DNA of 64,000 nucleotides, from the NCBI GenBank assembly GCA_022495995.1, contig JAFEMH010002502.1, positions 173,501-237,500 of the forward strand, given 5' to 3'. The stretch comes from Adenophora triphylla var. japonica. Taxonomy: Eukaryota; Streptophyta; Magnoliopsida; Asterales; Campanulaceae. Positions within the stretch are counted from its first letter, which is position 1. Each line of letters starts with the position of its first letter. Shown piece by piece: positions 45,566 to 56,657 of the stretch. The notes below the pieces were generated by a model. That model was not told where the DNA came from. It did no database searches and saw only the letters and a program-made list of their open reading frames with translations. The position numbers were made by a program, and so were the translations under genes.

Positions 45566-46831
45566 TCCCGTGCTGTGATGCTTCGCCGTCCTGCCGTTGT
45601 TGCCGCGATCTTGCCGCTCTGCGCTTGCTAAGAGGTCCATCCCCTCAACTGCTTCGGATCACGATATAGAGGCGGGCCGATATGGAATATGCCGAGGCGG
45701 CGGAGGTGGAGGAAGCTCGTCCCCTAATTTCTTGAAACATCTCCGTCTCGTGCGTCCTCCATATGCCGCTCCACATACTCGCAGCCGTAGAAATCCTCGG
45801 TAACCGTGAGATTGTATTTGTCTCTGATTCTCTTCCATTCCCGCTAAACGTTGATCCATCAAACCATACTGCCCCCGAAGCTTCCCAATCTCAGCCGACA
45901 ACGCATCCACATGGCCCGCCATATAATACGCAGCCTCAGTCGGAGTGAACTGCTGTTCCTCCATATCCTCATCTACTTCTCTCTCTCTAACTCCTCTCGA
46001 AGAACCCTCTCCCTGCTGCAGCTGGGCATGTCCCTTTATTGTGAGGGACCTCTTACTCACAGATGTCCCGTTGATGCAATGTCCTCGCAATACGTGGACG
46101 AGTAAAATTCACTCCCCTCTCAATCAACCCTGAGATTAACAGTGGAAAATTAAAGTTGCACCGCCCAATTGTCTTATACGTGTTCACTATCTCCATGGAC
46201 ATTACTGCCCCGTATTGAAACGTTGACCGGTCAACACCACATTCATCAACAGCGCTCTCCTCCAATGCACATCATTGTAATGGGAAGTGGGCATGATACG
46301 CTCACAAATAAATCTGTGCAAAGCACGCATCCTCAAATCCAAATTCCGCGCCTTCATCACATTCCCATTCCTCAACAAAGCCAAATCAATATTCACAAAA
46401 TTTGGGGCTAATCTATCAAGATTCGCCGCCACATCTCTTTCCATGATTCTAGCATTGGAGTAGTAAGCACACGCATCATCCTCAAACCCAGGCGGCACCA
46501 TCCCATAATAACTGTTAATATCTTCCCCATTATACCACACATTCTTTCCTCTCACTTTTGAGCACTTCCTACCCTCCCCTTTCTCATAGGCATTTGCATA
46601 AAACTCCTTGACTAACACTGACCAAACCTTATTAGCCGGTCGGCTCGCCAAGTTGCCCCAACCATACCTTTCAAAAATGTCATCTAACCCAAGCTCTTCC
46701 GGCTTAAACTCATTTTCAATTGAGAAACCTTTGTTTTCGTATTTATCAAAAAATACCTTGGCTTTACTTCCCACAAACTTAGTTTCATCAAAATCAACAT
46801 CCGGGACCGGGACATTCTTTTGCCTAGACAT
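45566..46831 (-). pseudogene. C unit 2 third ORF (Athila accessory protein)
   Basis: The ATG at 46831 reads uninterrupted to about 46202 (MSRQKNVPVPDVDFDETKF through NVVLTGQRFNTG), including the point where unit 1 has a frameshift. From 46215 down to 45566 the match to unit 1 is riddled with small differences, many at CAG/CTG triplets (the TTACTGCCCCG junction near 46205, the CGGGCCGATATGG stretch near 45672). These break the C-terminal frame. Same protein family as 33083-34320. Confidence 0.65.
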
Positions 46832-47337
46832 TTTTGACTTAACCACCCACAAATACTTCCAAAGAGAGAGCACTAAAGAAGGAGGGAGAAATCTTACTTG
46901 CCGGAAAATTCACCGGAAAATTCGCCGGAGTTCGCCGGAAATCCGCCGGAATAGATGAAGATGAACGAAGAAAGAAACCTCACACCTTGAACACTGATTC
47001 CCACACTAAGCTTTCACCTTTGGGCTTCAAAATTCAACCTTTGTAACCTTGAACTCCTTTGCACAAACCTTTCAAGATCTCTTCAAAATTCTGCCCAACA
47101 ATGGTGGAAAGGGGTTTAAATCTTGGCTTAGGGGTTGAGTATGGTAGGAGAAGAGCAATTTATGGAGAAAAGAAAGAGGATTTGGGTGTTTGGAAGAAGA
47201 ATTTTTAGAGAGAAGAGGAGAGAGAGCCGGGTCTTGTAGAGAGAGAAAGAGGAGTGATTGAAAAATTTAAGAGTAAGAAAGAAAAAAGGAGGAGGCACTA
47301 TTTAGGGCTTTCAAATTGTAACGCCAGATCCGAGCCT

Positions 47338-47593
47338 TGGGCGGTCGCTCACCCTCTCTTGGGCGGCCACTCACATGTCCAACAATGTTTTTCAATTTTG
47401 AAATTTCAACATGGGCGGTCGCACAGACCATCGTGGGCGGCCGCTCACATGTTCAGCAGCATCAACCATTTTTCCAATCAAACATGGGCGGTCGCACAGA
47501 CCATCGTGGGCGGCCGCTCACATGTTCAGCAGTTCCAATCTCTTTTCAAATCAACTGTGGGCGGTCGCCCATAACACCTTAGGCGGTCGCCCA
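47338..47593. promoter_or_regulatory. C motif cluster, unit 2
   Basis: Same four pairs as at 34827-35082, with the 22-bp pair spacing preserved. Confidence 0.85.
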
Positions 47594-48004
47594 TATGTCC
47601 AGTGAGATTTTGGTTGGCTCCCAATCTGTACATCACCACAAAAACAAACACCAAGCGTAATATCTATTGATACACTAAATTTGACTCATATTTTGACCGC
47701 ACTTTCGCTGCCTACGTTAATGTGGGCAGACTACCCAACAAAAATAGGCTCAGGTCACCGTAGTTCGACACGTTCCCGAAATGCAAGAAAAACAATTTTT
47801 TTTTCTACAATGAAAAGAAAACAATGCAATGAAAACTAAGAACTCTACACCCCCAAACTTAATAATTACTTTGTCCTCAAAGTGATGAAATCAAAGGAAA
47901 AATTAAATTTAAGGGCACTACAAATTAACTACTTACCTTGGGTTGCCTCCCAAGTAGCACTTTTGTTTAACGTCGTTAGCTCGACAGAATGACCTTCTCA
48001 CCGA
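47594..48004. other. C unit 2 post-pol region with inverted-repeat box
   Basis: Non-coding copy of 35083-35498. The CTGCCTACGTTAATGTGGG...CGTAGTTCGACACG box is at about 47708-47770, shortened by a few bases relative to unit 1. Confidence 0.7.
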
Positions 48005-51000
48005 TTATGGATCCTTCAACTCGACCCATTCAACATCCCTTGAAACTCCATCAAATTACGGCTTCACCCGTTGTCCATTCACCTTGAACTTGTTCTTGGT
48101 AACCAAATTCACTAGCTCCACCGCTCCATGAGAATACACATTCACGACCTCAAACGGACCACTCCAACGCGAACGCAACTTTCCCGGGAAAAGCTTCAAC
48201 CTTGAATTGAACAGTAACACCTTGCTTCCCGGAATGAGTTCCTTATGCACAATTTTCCGGTCATGGTACATTTTGGTTCTCTCCTTGTACAACCGTGAGT
48301 TCTCATAGGCTTCCAACCGATGTTCCTCAAGCTCATTTAAATGAAGTAACCTTTGTTCACCGGCTAGTTTCAAATCCATATTCAACTCCTTGATCGCCCA
48401 AAATGCTTTGTGCTCTAACTCCACCGGCAAATGACAAGCTTTCCCAAAGACTAGCCGATATGGACTCATTCCAATCGGAGTTTTGTAGGCGGTGCGATAT
48501 GCCCACAATGCATCATTCAATCGTAAGACCCAATCCTTCCTGTTTGGCTTCACCGTCTTCTCAAGAATTTCCTTAATTTGCTTGTTACTCACTTCCACTT
48601 GCCCTGAAGTTTGGGGATGATACGCGGTTGCAACCTTGTGATTCACCCCATACTTCTTCATGAGTGCTCCAAAGATTTTGTTGCAAAAGTGAGAACCACC
48701 ATCACTTATAATCGCCCTTGGAACGCCAAACCTGCTAAAAATCACATCCTTGACAAACTTGACAACAACATTAGCATCGTTAGTCCGGGTAGGAATTGCT
48801 TCCACCCACTTTGACACATAATCCACCGATACTAAAATGTACTCAAAACCACATGAAACAACAAAAGGATCCATAAAATCTATGCCCCATACGTCAAACA
48901 AATCCACAACCAAGTTATTCATAAGAGGCATTTCATCTCGCTTACCAATGTTACCGGTTCTTTGGCACCTGTCACAACTTTTACTGAAAATGTATGCATC
49001 TTTAAAAAGACTAGGCCAAAAGAAACCCGATTGCAACACTTTTTGAGCGGTTTTCTTACCACTAAAATGACCTCCACAATGCAATTCATGACAAAACGAA
49101 AGAACATTTTGTTGCTCATTTTCATGAATGCATCTACGAATAACCATATCGGGACCATGTTTAAACAAATATGGGTCATCCCAATAATATTGCTTAACCA
49201 TTGACAAAAATCTTTTCCTTTCTTGACTCGAAAAATCTGGATTTAGAACCCCCGTAGCCAAAAAATTTACAATGTCGGCATACCAAGGCTCACTATCCTT
49301 TACCACCATCAACTGCTCATCAGGAAAATTTTCATTCAAAGGAATTTCACTCACACACCCCTTTTCAAGTCTAGACAAGTGATCCGCCACAACATTTTCA
49401 CAACCCTTTTTGTCTTTGATGGAAATATCAAATTCTTGTAAAAGCAACATCCATCTTAACAATCGGGGTTTAGCATCTTGTTTAGAAAGCAAATAACGCA
49501 ATGCAGCATGGTCTGAATAAACAATCACCTTAGATCCTAGCAAGTAAGAACGAAACTTTTCTAAAGCAAATACCACAGCCAAGAATTCCTTCTCGGTTGT
49601 AGTATAATTCAATTGAGCATCATTTAACATTCTACTCGCATATTGGATCACATGTGACTTCTTATCAATTTTCTGACCCAAAACTGCACCCACCGCAAAA
49701 TCGGATGCATCGCACATTATCTCAAAAGGTTGAGTCCAATCCGGACCCACAAGAATAGGGGCTGAAGTCAATTTTTCCTTCAACAAATTAAAAGAATTGA
49801 GACATTCTTGGTCAAAAACAAATTCCGTCTCTTTAGCAAGCAAGTTTGTTAACGGCTTACAAATTTTCGAAAAATCTTTTATAAAACGCCGATAAAAACC
49901 CGCATGACCAAGAAAGCTTCGAATTCCTTTAACATTTGTTGGCGGAGGCAATTTAGATATTATCTCAATTTTTGCCTTGTCAACTTCAATCCCTTTTCTT
50001 GACACCACATGACCTAACACAATTCCATGCTTGACCATAAAATGACTCTTTTCCCAACTTAAAGTTAAATTGGCATCACAACATCTTTTAAGAACCAAAG
50101 TCAAATTATTTAAGCATGCATCAAACGAATCACCATACAACGAAAAATCGTCCATAAATACCTCAACAAACCTGCCAATCATCTCAGAAAAGATCGACAT
50201 CATGCACCTTTGGAATGTAGCAGGAGCATTGCATAAGCCGAAGGGCATCCTTCGATATGCAAATGTTCCGAAAGGGCATGTGAATGTGGTCTTTTCTTGA
50301 TCTTCCGGAGCAATGGGAATCTGATTATATCCTGAAAAACCATCTAAGAAACAGTAATATTCCTGACCAGCTAGCCTCTCTAGAATTTGGTCAATAAATG
50401 GCAAAGGAAAGTGATCCTTTCTAGTCGCAGCATTAAGTTTTCGGTAATCGATAACCATGCGTTGACCAGTGACCACTCTAGTAGGCAAAAGCTCATTATC
50501 CTCATTCTTAACAACAGTAATTCCGGACTTTTTAGCAACAACATGAACATGACTTGCCCACTTACTATCAGAGATAGGATAGATAATACCTGCATCCAAC
50601 AGTTTCAGGACTTCTTTTCTTACCGCCTCCAGCATGTGAGGATTCATCCTTCTTTGATTTTGCCAAACTGGCTTGGCATCCTCCTCCATATGAATTCTGT
50701 GCATGCACATGGTTGGGCTAATTCCCTTTATGTCAGTAATGCTCCAACCAAGTGCGTACTTATGTCGCTTCAACACATCCAACAACCTTCTTTCCTGCAA
50801 TTCTGTTAAGTCCGAAGCAATAATAACAGGCAAAGAATCATTTGCACCAAGAAAAGCATACTTTAAGCTAGATGGAAGTTGTTTAAGATCTAACTTGGGA
50901 GGAGAGACCATAGATGGTAAATGCTTAGGATTAAAATTACCTAAAGATTCCAAAGGAACCTTTTCAGTAATTTCCTCCATAACATCCATCTCAGCAAGAA

Positions 51001-53357
51001 TGGCCCTCGCCTCATTTTTATCAAAAACACCTTCCATAACTAACTCATCCACAAACTCAGAAACAAGAGAGCCCTCAACATCAGGCTCAAGTAACAAAGA
51101 ATTTTCAGCAATATCACAAAAGAGGCATTCATTGACCTCATATGGCTTTTTCATGGAATCAAAGATGGAAAAGTTAACAATTTCATCCATCACAGTCAAG
51201 GACAAACTTCCATCTTTCACATTAATGATCGCATTTGCGGTAGCCATAAAAGGTCGTCCCAACAAAATAGGGACATCATTCACACCACTAGCCTCTCTCT
51301 CCATATCAAGAACCACAAAATCAACCGGGATAATCAATCTATCAATTTGAACTAAAACATCTTCTACTACTCCCTTGGGATATTTGACCGAACGGTCCGC
51401 AAGTTGCAAGGTCATAGTAGTAGGTTTTAGTTCACCCAACCCAAGCTCAACAAACAAAGAGTATGGCATCAAGTTAATGCTAGCTCCTAAATCTAACATT
51501 GCCCTCACTTTCTTAGAGTCCCCCAACGAAATCATAACATTAAAACTACCGGGGTCTTTAAGCTTAGGAGGCAAATCTTTTTCAAAAACAAAGACTAACT
51601 TGGTCCGAAACCACAATTTTTTCATTCGAAGCATACTTTCTTTTATTTGTGCTCAATTCCTTGAAAAATTTAGCATATGAAGGAATGTTCTTAATCACAT
51701 TGAGCAAAGGTAAATTTACATTCACCTTAGAAAGCATGTCATACAATTCTTTAAATTGTGTTTCGACCTTATGCTTGACCAATCTACCAGGGAAAGGAAC
51801 AGGAGGCACATATGGCTTAAGGGGAGGAGTTGGAAGTTTCTCATCGGGAGTCACTTCAACTCGTTCCTCGGCCACAACTTCATTCTCATGCAAATTATTA
51901 TCATCTAAAGGAGAAGGAGAAGAGTGTACCTCCTGAAGAGTCTTACCACTCCTCAGGGTGACGGCCTATGCTTGTTCCGGTTGACTTGGTAGTGTACCCG
52001 GATTGTGGTTTTTGAGTGCCTCGGCAATTTGACCAATCTGATTTTCAAGCTTTTTCATGGAAGCTTCTTGATTCCCCATTCTTTGGTCCATGACCATTTG
52101 ATTTTGTTGCGAGGCCTGGATAAACTTCTGCAATGTTTCCTCCACACTTGGCCTTGCAGGCCCTTGTTGCTGTGGCTGTGGTTGTGGTTGATACTGTTGC
52201 TGAAACTGACTTTGTCCTTGATTTCCACCCCATGAGAAATTGGGATGATTCCTCCAACCCGGATTGTAAGAGTTGGAAAACGGATCATTCCGCACTCTTG
52301 GTTGGAAGGCATTCATTGCATTGGCTTTCTCAAGGAATTTCGGAAATTGATCTCGCAACGGGCACCCCATAATATCATGGGTATTCAAATTACAAATTAC
52401 ACAACTTGTGCCCGAACTTCCCTCTCCTTGACTTCGACCTTAATTTTGACCTTGGTTTTGAGCCGTCATCATCCCCATGAAGTTCTTCATTTGTGTAGTC
52501 AATGTTGAAACTTGTTGTGCTAACACATCATTGGACTCAACTTCATAAACACCTTTTCTTCCTCCTCTCACACTTTTCTGCTGTGAATTCATGCCAAGTC
52601 TCTCATATAAGGCTTTCGTTTCATCCGCGGTTTTCTCACCCATAGCACCTCCTGCTGCATTATCCACTTGTGCTTGACCTTGTTGAGTCAACCCATCATA
52701 GAAAGCTTGATTTAAGAGGGCTAAAGGAAACCCGTGATGAGGACATTGGACCAACAACATCTTGAATCTATCCCAAGCTTCATGGAAAGCTTCACCCGGC
52801 TCTTGATTGAAAGACATTATCTTGGACCTCAAATCGGATGTCTTCTGATGAGAGTAGAACTTTGCCATGAACTTGTTGTAAACATCCGTCCAAGTGTTTA
52901 GAGAGGCCGGAGCAAGTGCCATAAACCATGTCTTGGCAGCATCCTTCAACGTATAAGCAAAGCACCTCATTCTCAATTGCTCCTCGGTTAGTTGCCCCAA
53001 TGGAAAACCTTGCACTGTGCTATAGAATTCTCTCATAAAGGTAATTGGGTCTTTCGATGCCATCCCATGGAATGAAGGGAGCATGTTGAAATGAAGGTTC
53101 TTTAACTCATAACTCCTTGCTGCTTGTGGGAGCACGATGCACGATGGTGACGGTTCAATTACCGGACGAGCAAAATCACCCATCATTTGTGGTTCCGCCA
53201 TTTTAACTTCTTCTTCAGAATCAGAATTCTCGGACTGTTCAGAGTAAACCGACTCACTTTCTGTATCACTTGGTTCCGGGTGCTTTCTCTTGTTGATGCG
53301 ATGAATGTTGTGGTCAATTGGTAACAAATCTGGTTGTAGTGACCTACGACCAAACAT
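48005..53357 (-). pseudogene. C unit 2 gag-pol (Athila)
   Basis: Same domain order as unit 1. The gag start is at 53357. Breaks: TAA at 52440 (unit 1 has an amino-acid codon), TAG at 51966, a frameshift at about 51590 (CAAAGAC where unit 1 has CAGCAC), and a TAT-to-TAA change at 48056 that removes the last 17 residues. From 51634 to 48056 pol is one open frame (1192 residues) with [20 protein letters not shown], the RNase H motifs and the HHCC plus D,D35,E integrase residues. One core residue differs (FMDPF instead of FMGPF). The duplicate shows that unit 1 and unit 2 pol decayed independently. Confidence 0.9.
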
Positions 53358-53455
53358 TCAAATCTGCAACACCAAGTTAAAACAGAACAAAAAAATATAT
53401 ATACAAAAGACTATTCACAATAGCAAATAATTAAATCTACTTTAAATTTAACGAG

Positions 53456-53473
53456 TCCCCGGCAACGGCGCCA
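53456..53473 (-). other. Primer-binding site, C unit 2 (tRNA-Asp)
   Basis: TGGCGCCGTTGCCGGGGA on the minus strand, five bases from LTR 4 at 53479. Confidence 0.95.
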
Positions 53474-53478
53474 AATTT

Positions 53479-54839
53479 TGACGAGTGTCGAATTGCGTCA
53501 AAAATAAATTCCGACTCAAACTACCTACAATTGATTTGTAGATAGGGTAAGTAGGGTCGAACCACCGAGACACGTATTTAAAGTGTGTAAAATTATTGCT
53601 ATGAAAAAGATTTTATAAAGTGATAGAATTTGTTGGTTTCGAACAAAATAAAGCTTTAGCAAAATTAACTAGAATTGTTATAAAATGAAGTTTCAATATT
53701 ACGGCAAAAATTCCCGGAATTGGCTTCACAATTATGCTCAAGTTTCAATTCATCAATCAAAGAATACTTGGGGGTTTTGTTCTTACAAAATTATGATTGG
53801 GACACTTCGGCGGGTGATTTGCAATCAATTGTTCCCAATTAATCTATTCCATTGGCCCGTTCATAGATTAATTAGGAACCCATTTAGAACTTAAGAACAA
53901 TACAAGAAAACCCACAATTCTTATGAATCCTTTGGCGGGGATTCAACAAATTGTTACTATCAAGTCAAGTCTAATTTCAATTGTGAATTTGGCGGTTCAC
54001 AATTGAAATTCCAAATTATTCAAGAAAAAATATGTGATCAAGATAAATATTCTAAAATTCAATTAAAAGCAACTTGATAATCCCAAGTAATACAATGATA
54101 TTGATAAAAAGTAAAACTCAAAACATAATTGTTACCTCCAATTCCAAGAACAAAGAGTTTAGCTATCCATGAAAATCAAGAACACCAAGAAAATTGTTGA
54201 TGAAGAAGAAGCTATGGAAAGATGATTATATGTCTCTAAAAAACAATAATAATTAAAATAGTAAATTGTCCTCTCCTTAAAAACCCACGGCTGCTGTAAT
54301 TGTTTTTGTTATAAAACCTTAACAGTCACAATTAATAAGTACCAATAACTCCACATCCGTTCCAGTCCGCCTGGGATCCATCTTCAATTCGCCTCGTGGG
54401 CGGTCGCCCATGTGAATCCTAAGCGGTCGCCCACAACAACAGTCAGATTTAGCTTCAAAGCAAATGCTCATGCGCGGCCGCCCACAATGCCTTGTGCGAC
54501 CGCCCACCCGCACAGAATGTTGTGGCCATTTTCTCCCTTGCCTTCAATCAAGCCTGGCCCAACTCCTCACCATTGGCCGGCCCACTCCTCAGCATTGACC
54601 GTTTCACTTGCTGGCCATCTGCTGCTGCCTTAGCCCAGTATTTTGTGCCACTTAATATTCGATTCATCCCAAAATTACACCATCGCCTTTTTGATTCTTG
54701 ATTAATTCACGAAATGCTCTTGAACCACTGAAACTAAAAAAAAACACTAAAACAACTATTAGCACACACAAAACTCAAGGATTAAGCAAATAATAAGTTC
54801 ATAAAGTAGTCAATGGATGAGTGTAAAACTCACTCATCA
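53479..54839 (-). repeat. C LTR 4 (5' LTR of array)
   Basis: 1361 bp, ending CACTCATCA next to the right TTCCT. Motif pairs start at 54397/54420 and 54471/54493 (23 and 22 bp), as in LTR 1. Confidence 0.95.
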
Positions 54840-54844
54840 TTCCT
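54840..54844. repeat. Target-site duplication TTCCT, right of C
   Basis: Partner of 30292-30296. One TSD flanks the whole multi-LTR array. Confidence 0.9.
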
Positions 54845-55262
54845 TCTGGTTGGAAAAACTGTTCACATGATGACATGACCCTCGGGAATCTTGCTGATAC
54901 TGACTCTTCAACTCAAATTGATTGGGAGAACTGAAAACTTCAAGGATCAGTTGTCCATCCTTAATCTGAGTTTGGACCACTTGAGGTGTCGGGGAAAGAA
55001 TCTTGTCTTGTTCATCTTCAATCACCCTTTTCATTACACTTCCATTCCCATGATCAACACTGCTAGCACTGATGATTTCTTCGTATGACCCATCTTCGTG
55101 ACGAATTTTCGTGATCCCTTAGACGCGCATCGCTTCTACAAACCTAGCGTGCGCCTCTTCTTCTCAGGCTTTAGCAACTTGGGCTAGCAATTGGGCCTTA
55201 CATTCACGAACCATGGCAGCCTCGAGAGCAGCTCGCAACTCTGTCACTGACAAATCACTCAT
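54845..55262 (-). pseudogene. Element B gag-like gene, N-terminal part
   Basis: Minus strand. The best start is MSDLSVTELRAALEAAM at 55262, a helical, Ala/Glu-rich opening. In-frame stops lie at 55164 (TGA) and 55119 (TAA); the frame then continues GSYEEIISASSVDHGNG and ends at the C insertion with NSFSNQKE, in phase with 30291. The two halves together would be about 400 codons. There is no recognisable capsid core between this part and the zinc-knuckle part, so gag may be internally deleted. Confidence 0.55.
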
Positions 55263-56638
55263 GTCCAACTGACCCGGAGTGAGAGGAATCCGGATGGCAT
55301 ATCTTTTGCACCAGACATCTCGAATAGCAGGACAGATGAGAACTTCGTAGAGACTGCAAATATTCCGGAGACGCAAACCAAACGAGCACCAGGGACAGAT
55401 GAGCGGGTCCAACTCGCCGTAGCTGCAGGGGTAGATACGGGTTTATAAGGTAGCGAAGGGAGAGAAAAGGATCTTGAGGGCGTACAGGAGAGGGAAAGGA
55501 AACGAGGGACAGACTCGCACAAACAATTTATTTATCTTCAAGTATAAATTGGTGTCTTAATCCTAAATACGGTTGGGAAAGGAGAAGCCTTTATTTGTAC
55601 AAACTACACCTTGGGGAAACCTAAGGACGCAACATTCAAATCACACCAAATGCCTTGCATTGAAATCTATAATAGGTAATGATACCTAACCAGAACCTAA
55701 CATCGTATGGGACGGAGAGGTTGTCCAAATTCCTGGGGAAATTTGGGCAGCATAACGGGTATTCTTGAAGAAATTCAAAGAAAAATCCGGCATGACCTCT
55801 TGTCGGTGCACGTTGACAAAGCGGCATGATCTCTCGTTAGAACACGCCACGGGAGTGACATGTCCCCACGTGAAACCATGTTGCGTTGGCAACATGCCCA
55901 CAAGATGCGAGGTTTTGGGGAAGGTATAAGGACCTATGGTAAGTTTCAAAACAATTCATTTTGGTGTGATAAAAAACGTTGTATCAAAAACCAACCGTGG
56001 GTAAGGTTTAAGTGTGGCGCCACCTATAACGCACTAGGGGGATAGGTTTGATATTAGGCGCTCAAGCGTAGGCGACATACATCACTGTCCGCGATGCCGT
56101 CAATCGCACCCGAGGGCTCTAAATCTATGTGTTAGTAGTGTGCGGATGACTATATTATTTTATTTACGAAAACAAAATTTTATTTTTTTATTTTTTATTT
56201 TTTTTAAGAAAAGAGAAAAGGAAAAAAAACACACACACCCTCACACTGAAAAAAAAAGAACAACAATCAACTGAGCCATTTTTCGATTCAAGGGACTGCC
56301 CTCAAACCATCTTCTGAAGACCTGTTCAGTCACCATTCCTGTCGCGTGACACAGGACAACATGGGACAAAGATGTCGCACGACTAGGATGATCACTGAAC
56401 CAGAACCCTGCAAAGTGGAATCAGCCCCTGCCCTATCCATGGCAAGGGACAAGCACAATAACCAAAGCACAACAGAATGGCCACAAAATATATGCAAGAC
56501 TCACAAGTCTCCAAATACAACAAAATGCATGTACTACAAAAGATTATCAAAGATGCACACAAAGATGGACATGATGGATGTTCAATTGAATGAAAGCTTG
56601 ACCCACTAAGTTTTGAAAAACATGTTTTCAAAGTGTAG
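55263..56638. other. B 5' leader
   Basis: Non-coding DNA with AT-rich and A-rich runs (56160-56260). A B motif pair lies at 56339-56352 and 56372-56383 (33 bp apart), about 260-300 bp from the primer-binding site. Confidence 0.55.
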
Positions 56639-56656
56639 TCCCCAGCGGAGTCGCCA
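56639..56656 (-). other. Primer-binding site of B (tRNA-Arg)
   Basis: The plus strand TCCCCAGCGGAGTCGCCA equals the 3' end of plant tRNA-Arg. It lies one base from the LTR start at 56658. Confidence 0.95.
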
Positions 56657-56657
56657 C

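Larger units (their letters stand above)
30297..54839 (-). mobile_element. Element C: Athila-type tandem array (LTR-internal-LTR-internal-LTR)
   Basis: This is a 24.5-kb array of one Athila-like family with three full LTRs (30297-31660, 42803-44166 and 53479-54839), one partial LTR (40982-41423), and two nearly identical interiors of 9.3 kb. Primer-binding sites match tRNA-Asp. A single TSD surrounds the whole, so the array arose after insertion, most simply by unequal recombination between LTRs, and was followed by a 1.82-kb duplication. Confidence 0.9.

Noticed and set aside
30297..54839. Reading array C as two independent insertions
   Set aside because: No TSD flanks the inner LTRs, only one TTCCT pair surrounds the whole, and the middle LTR is shared.
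56639..56656. tRNA-Arg-like sequence as a possible tRNA gene
   Set aside because: Only the terminal 18 nt of the tRNA is present, next to an LTR. It is a primer-binding site. The same applies at 24837, 40959, 42780, 53456 and 63464.
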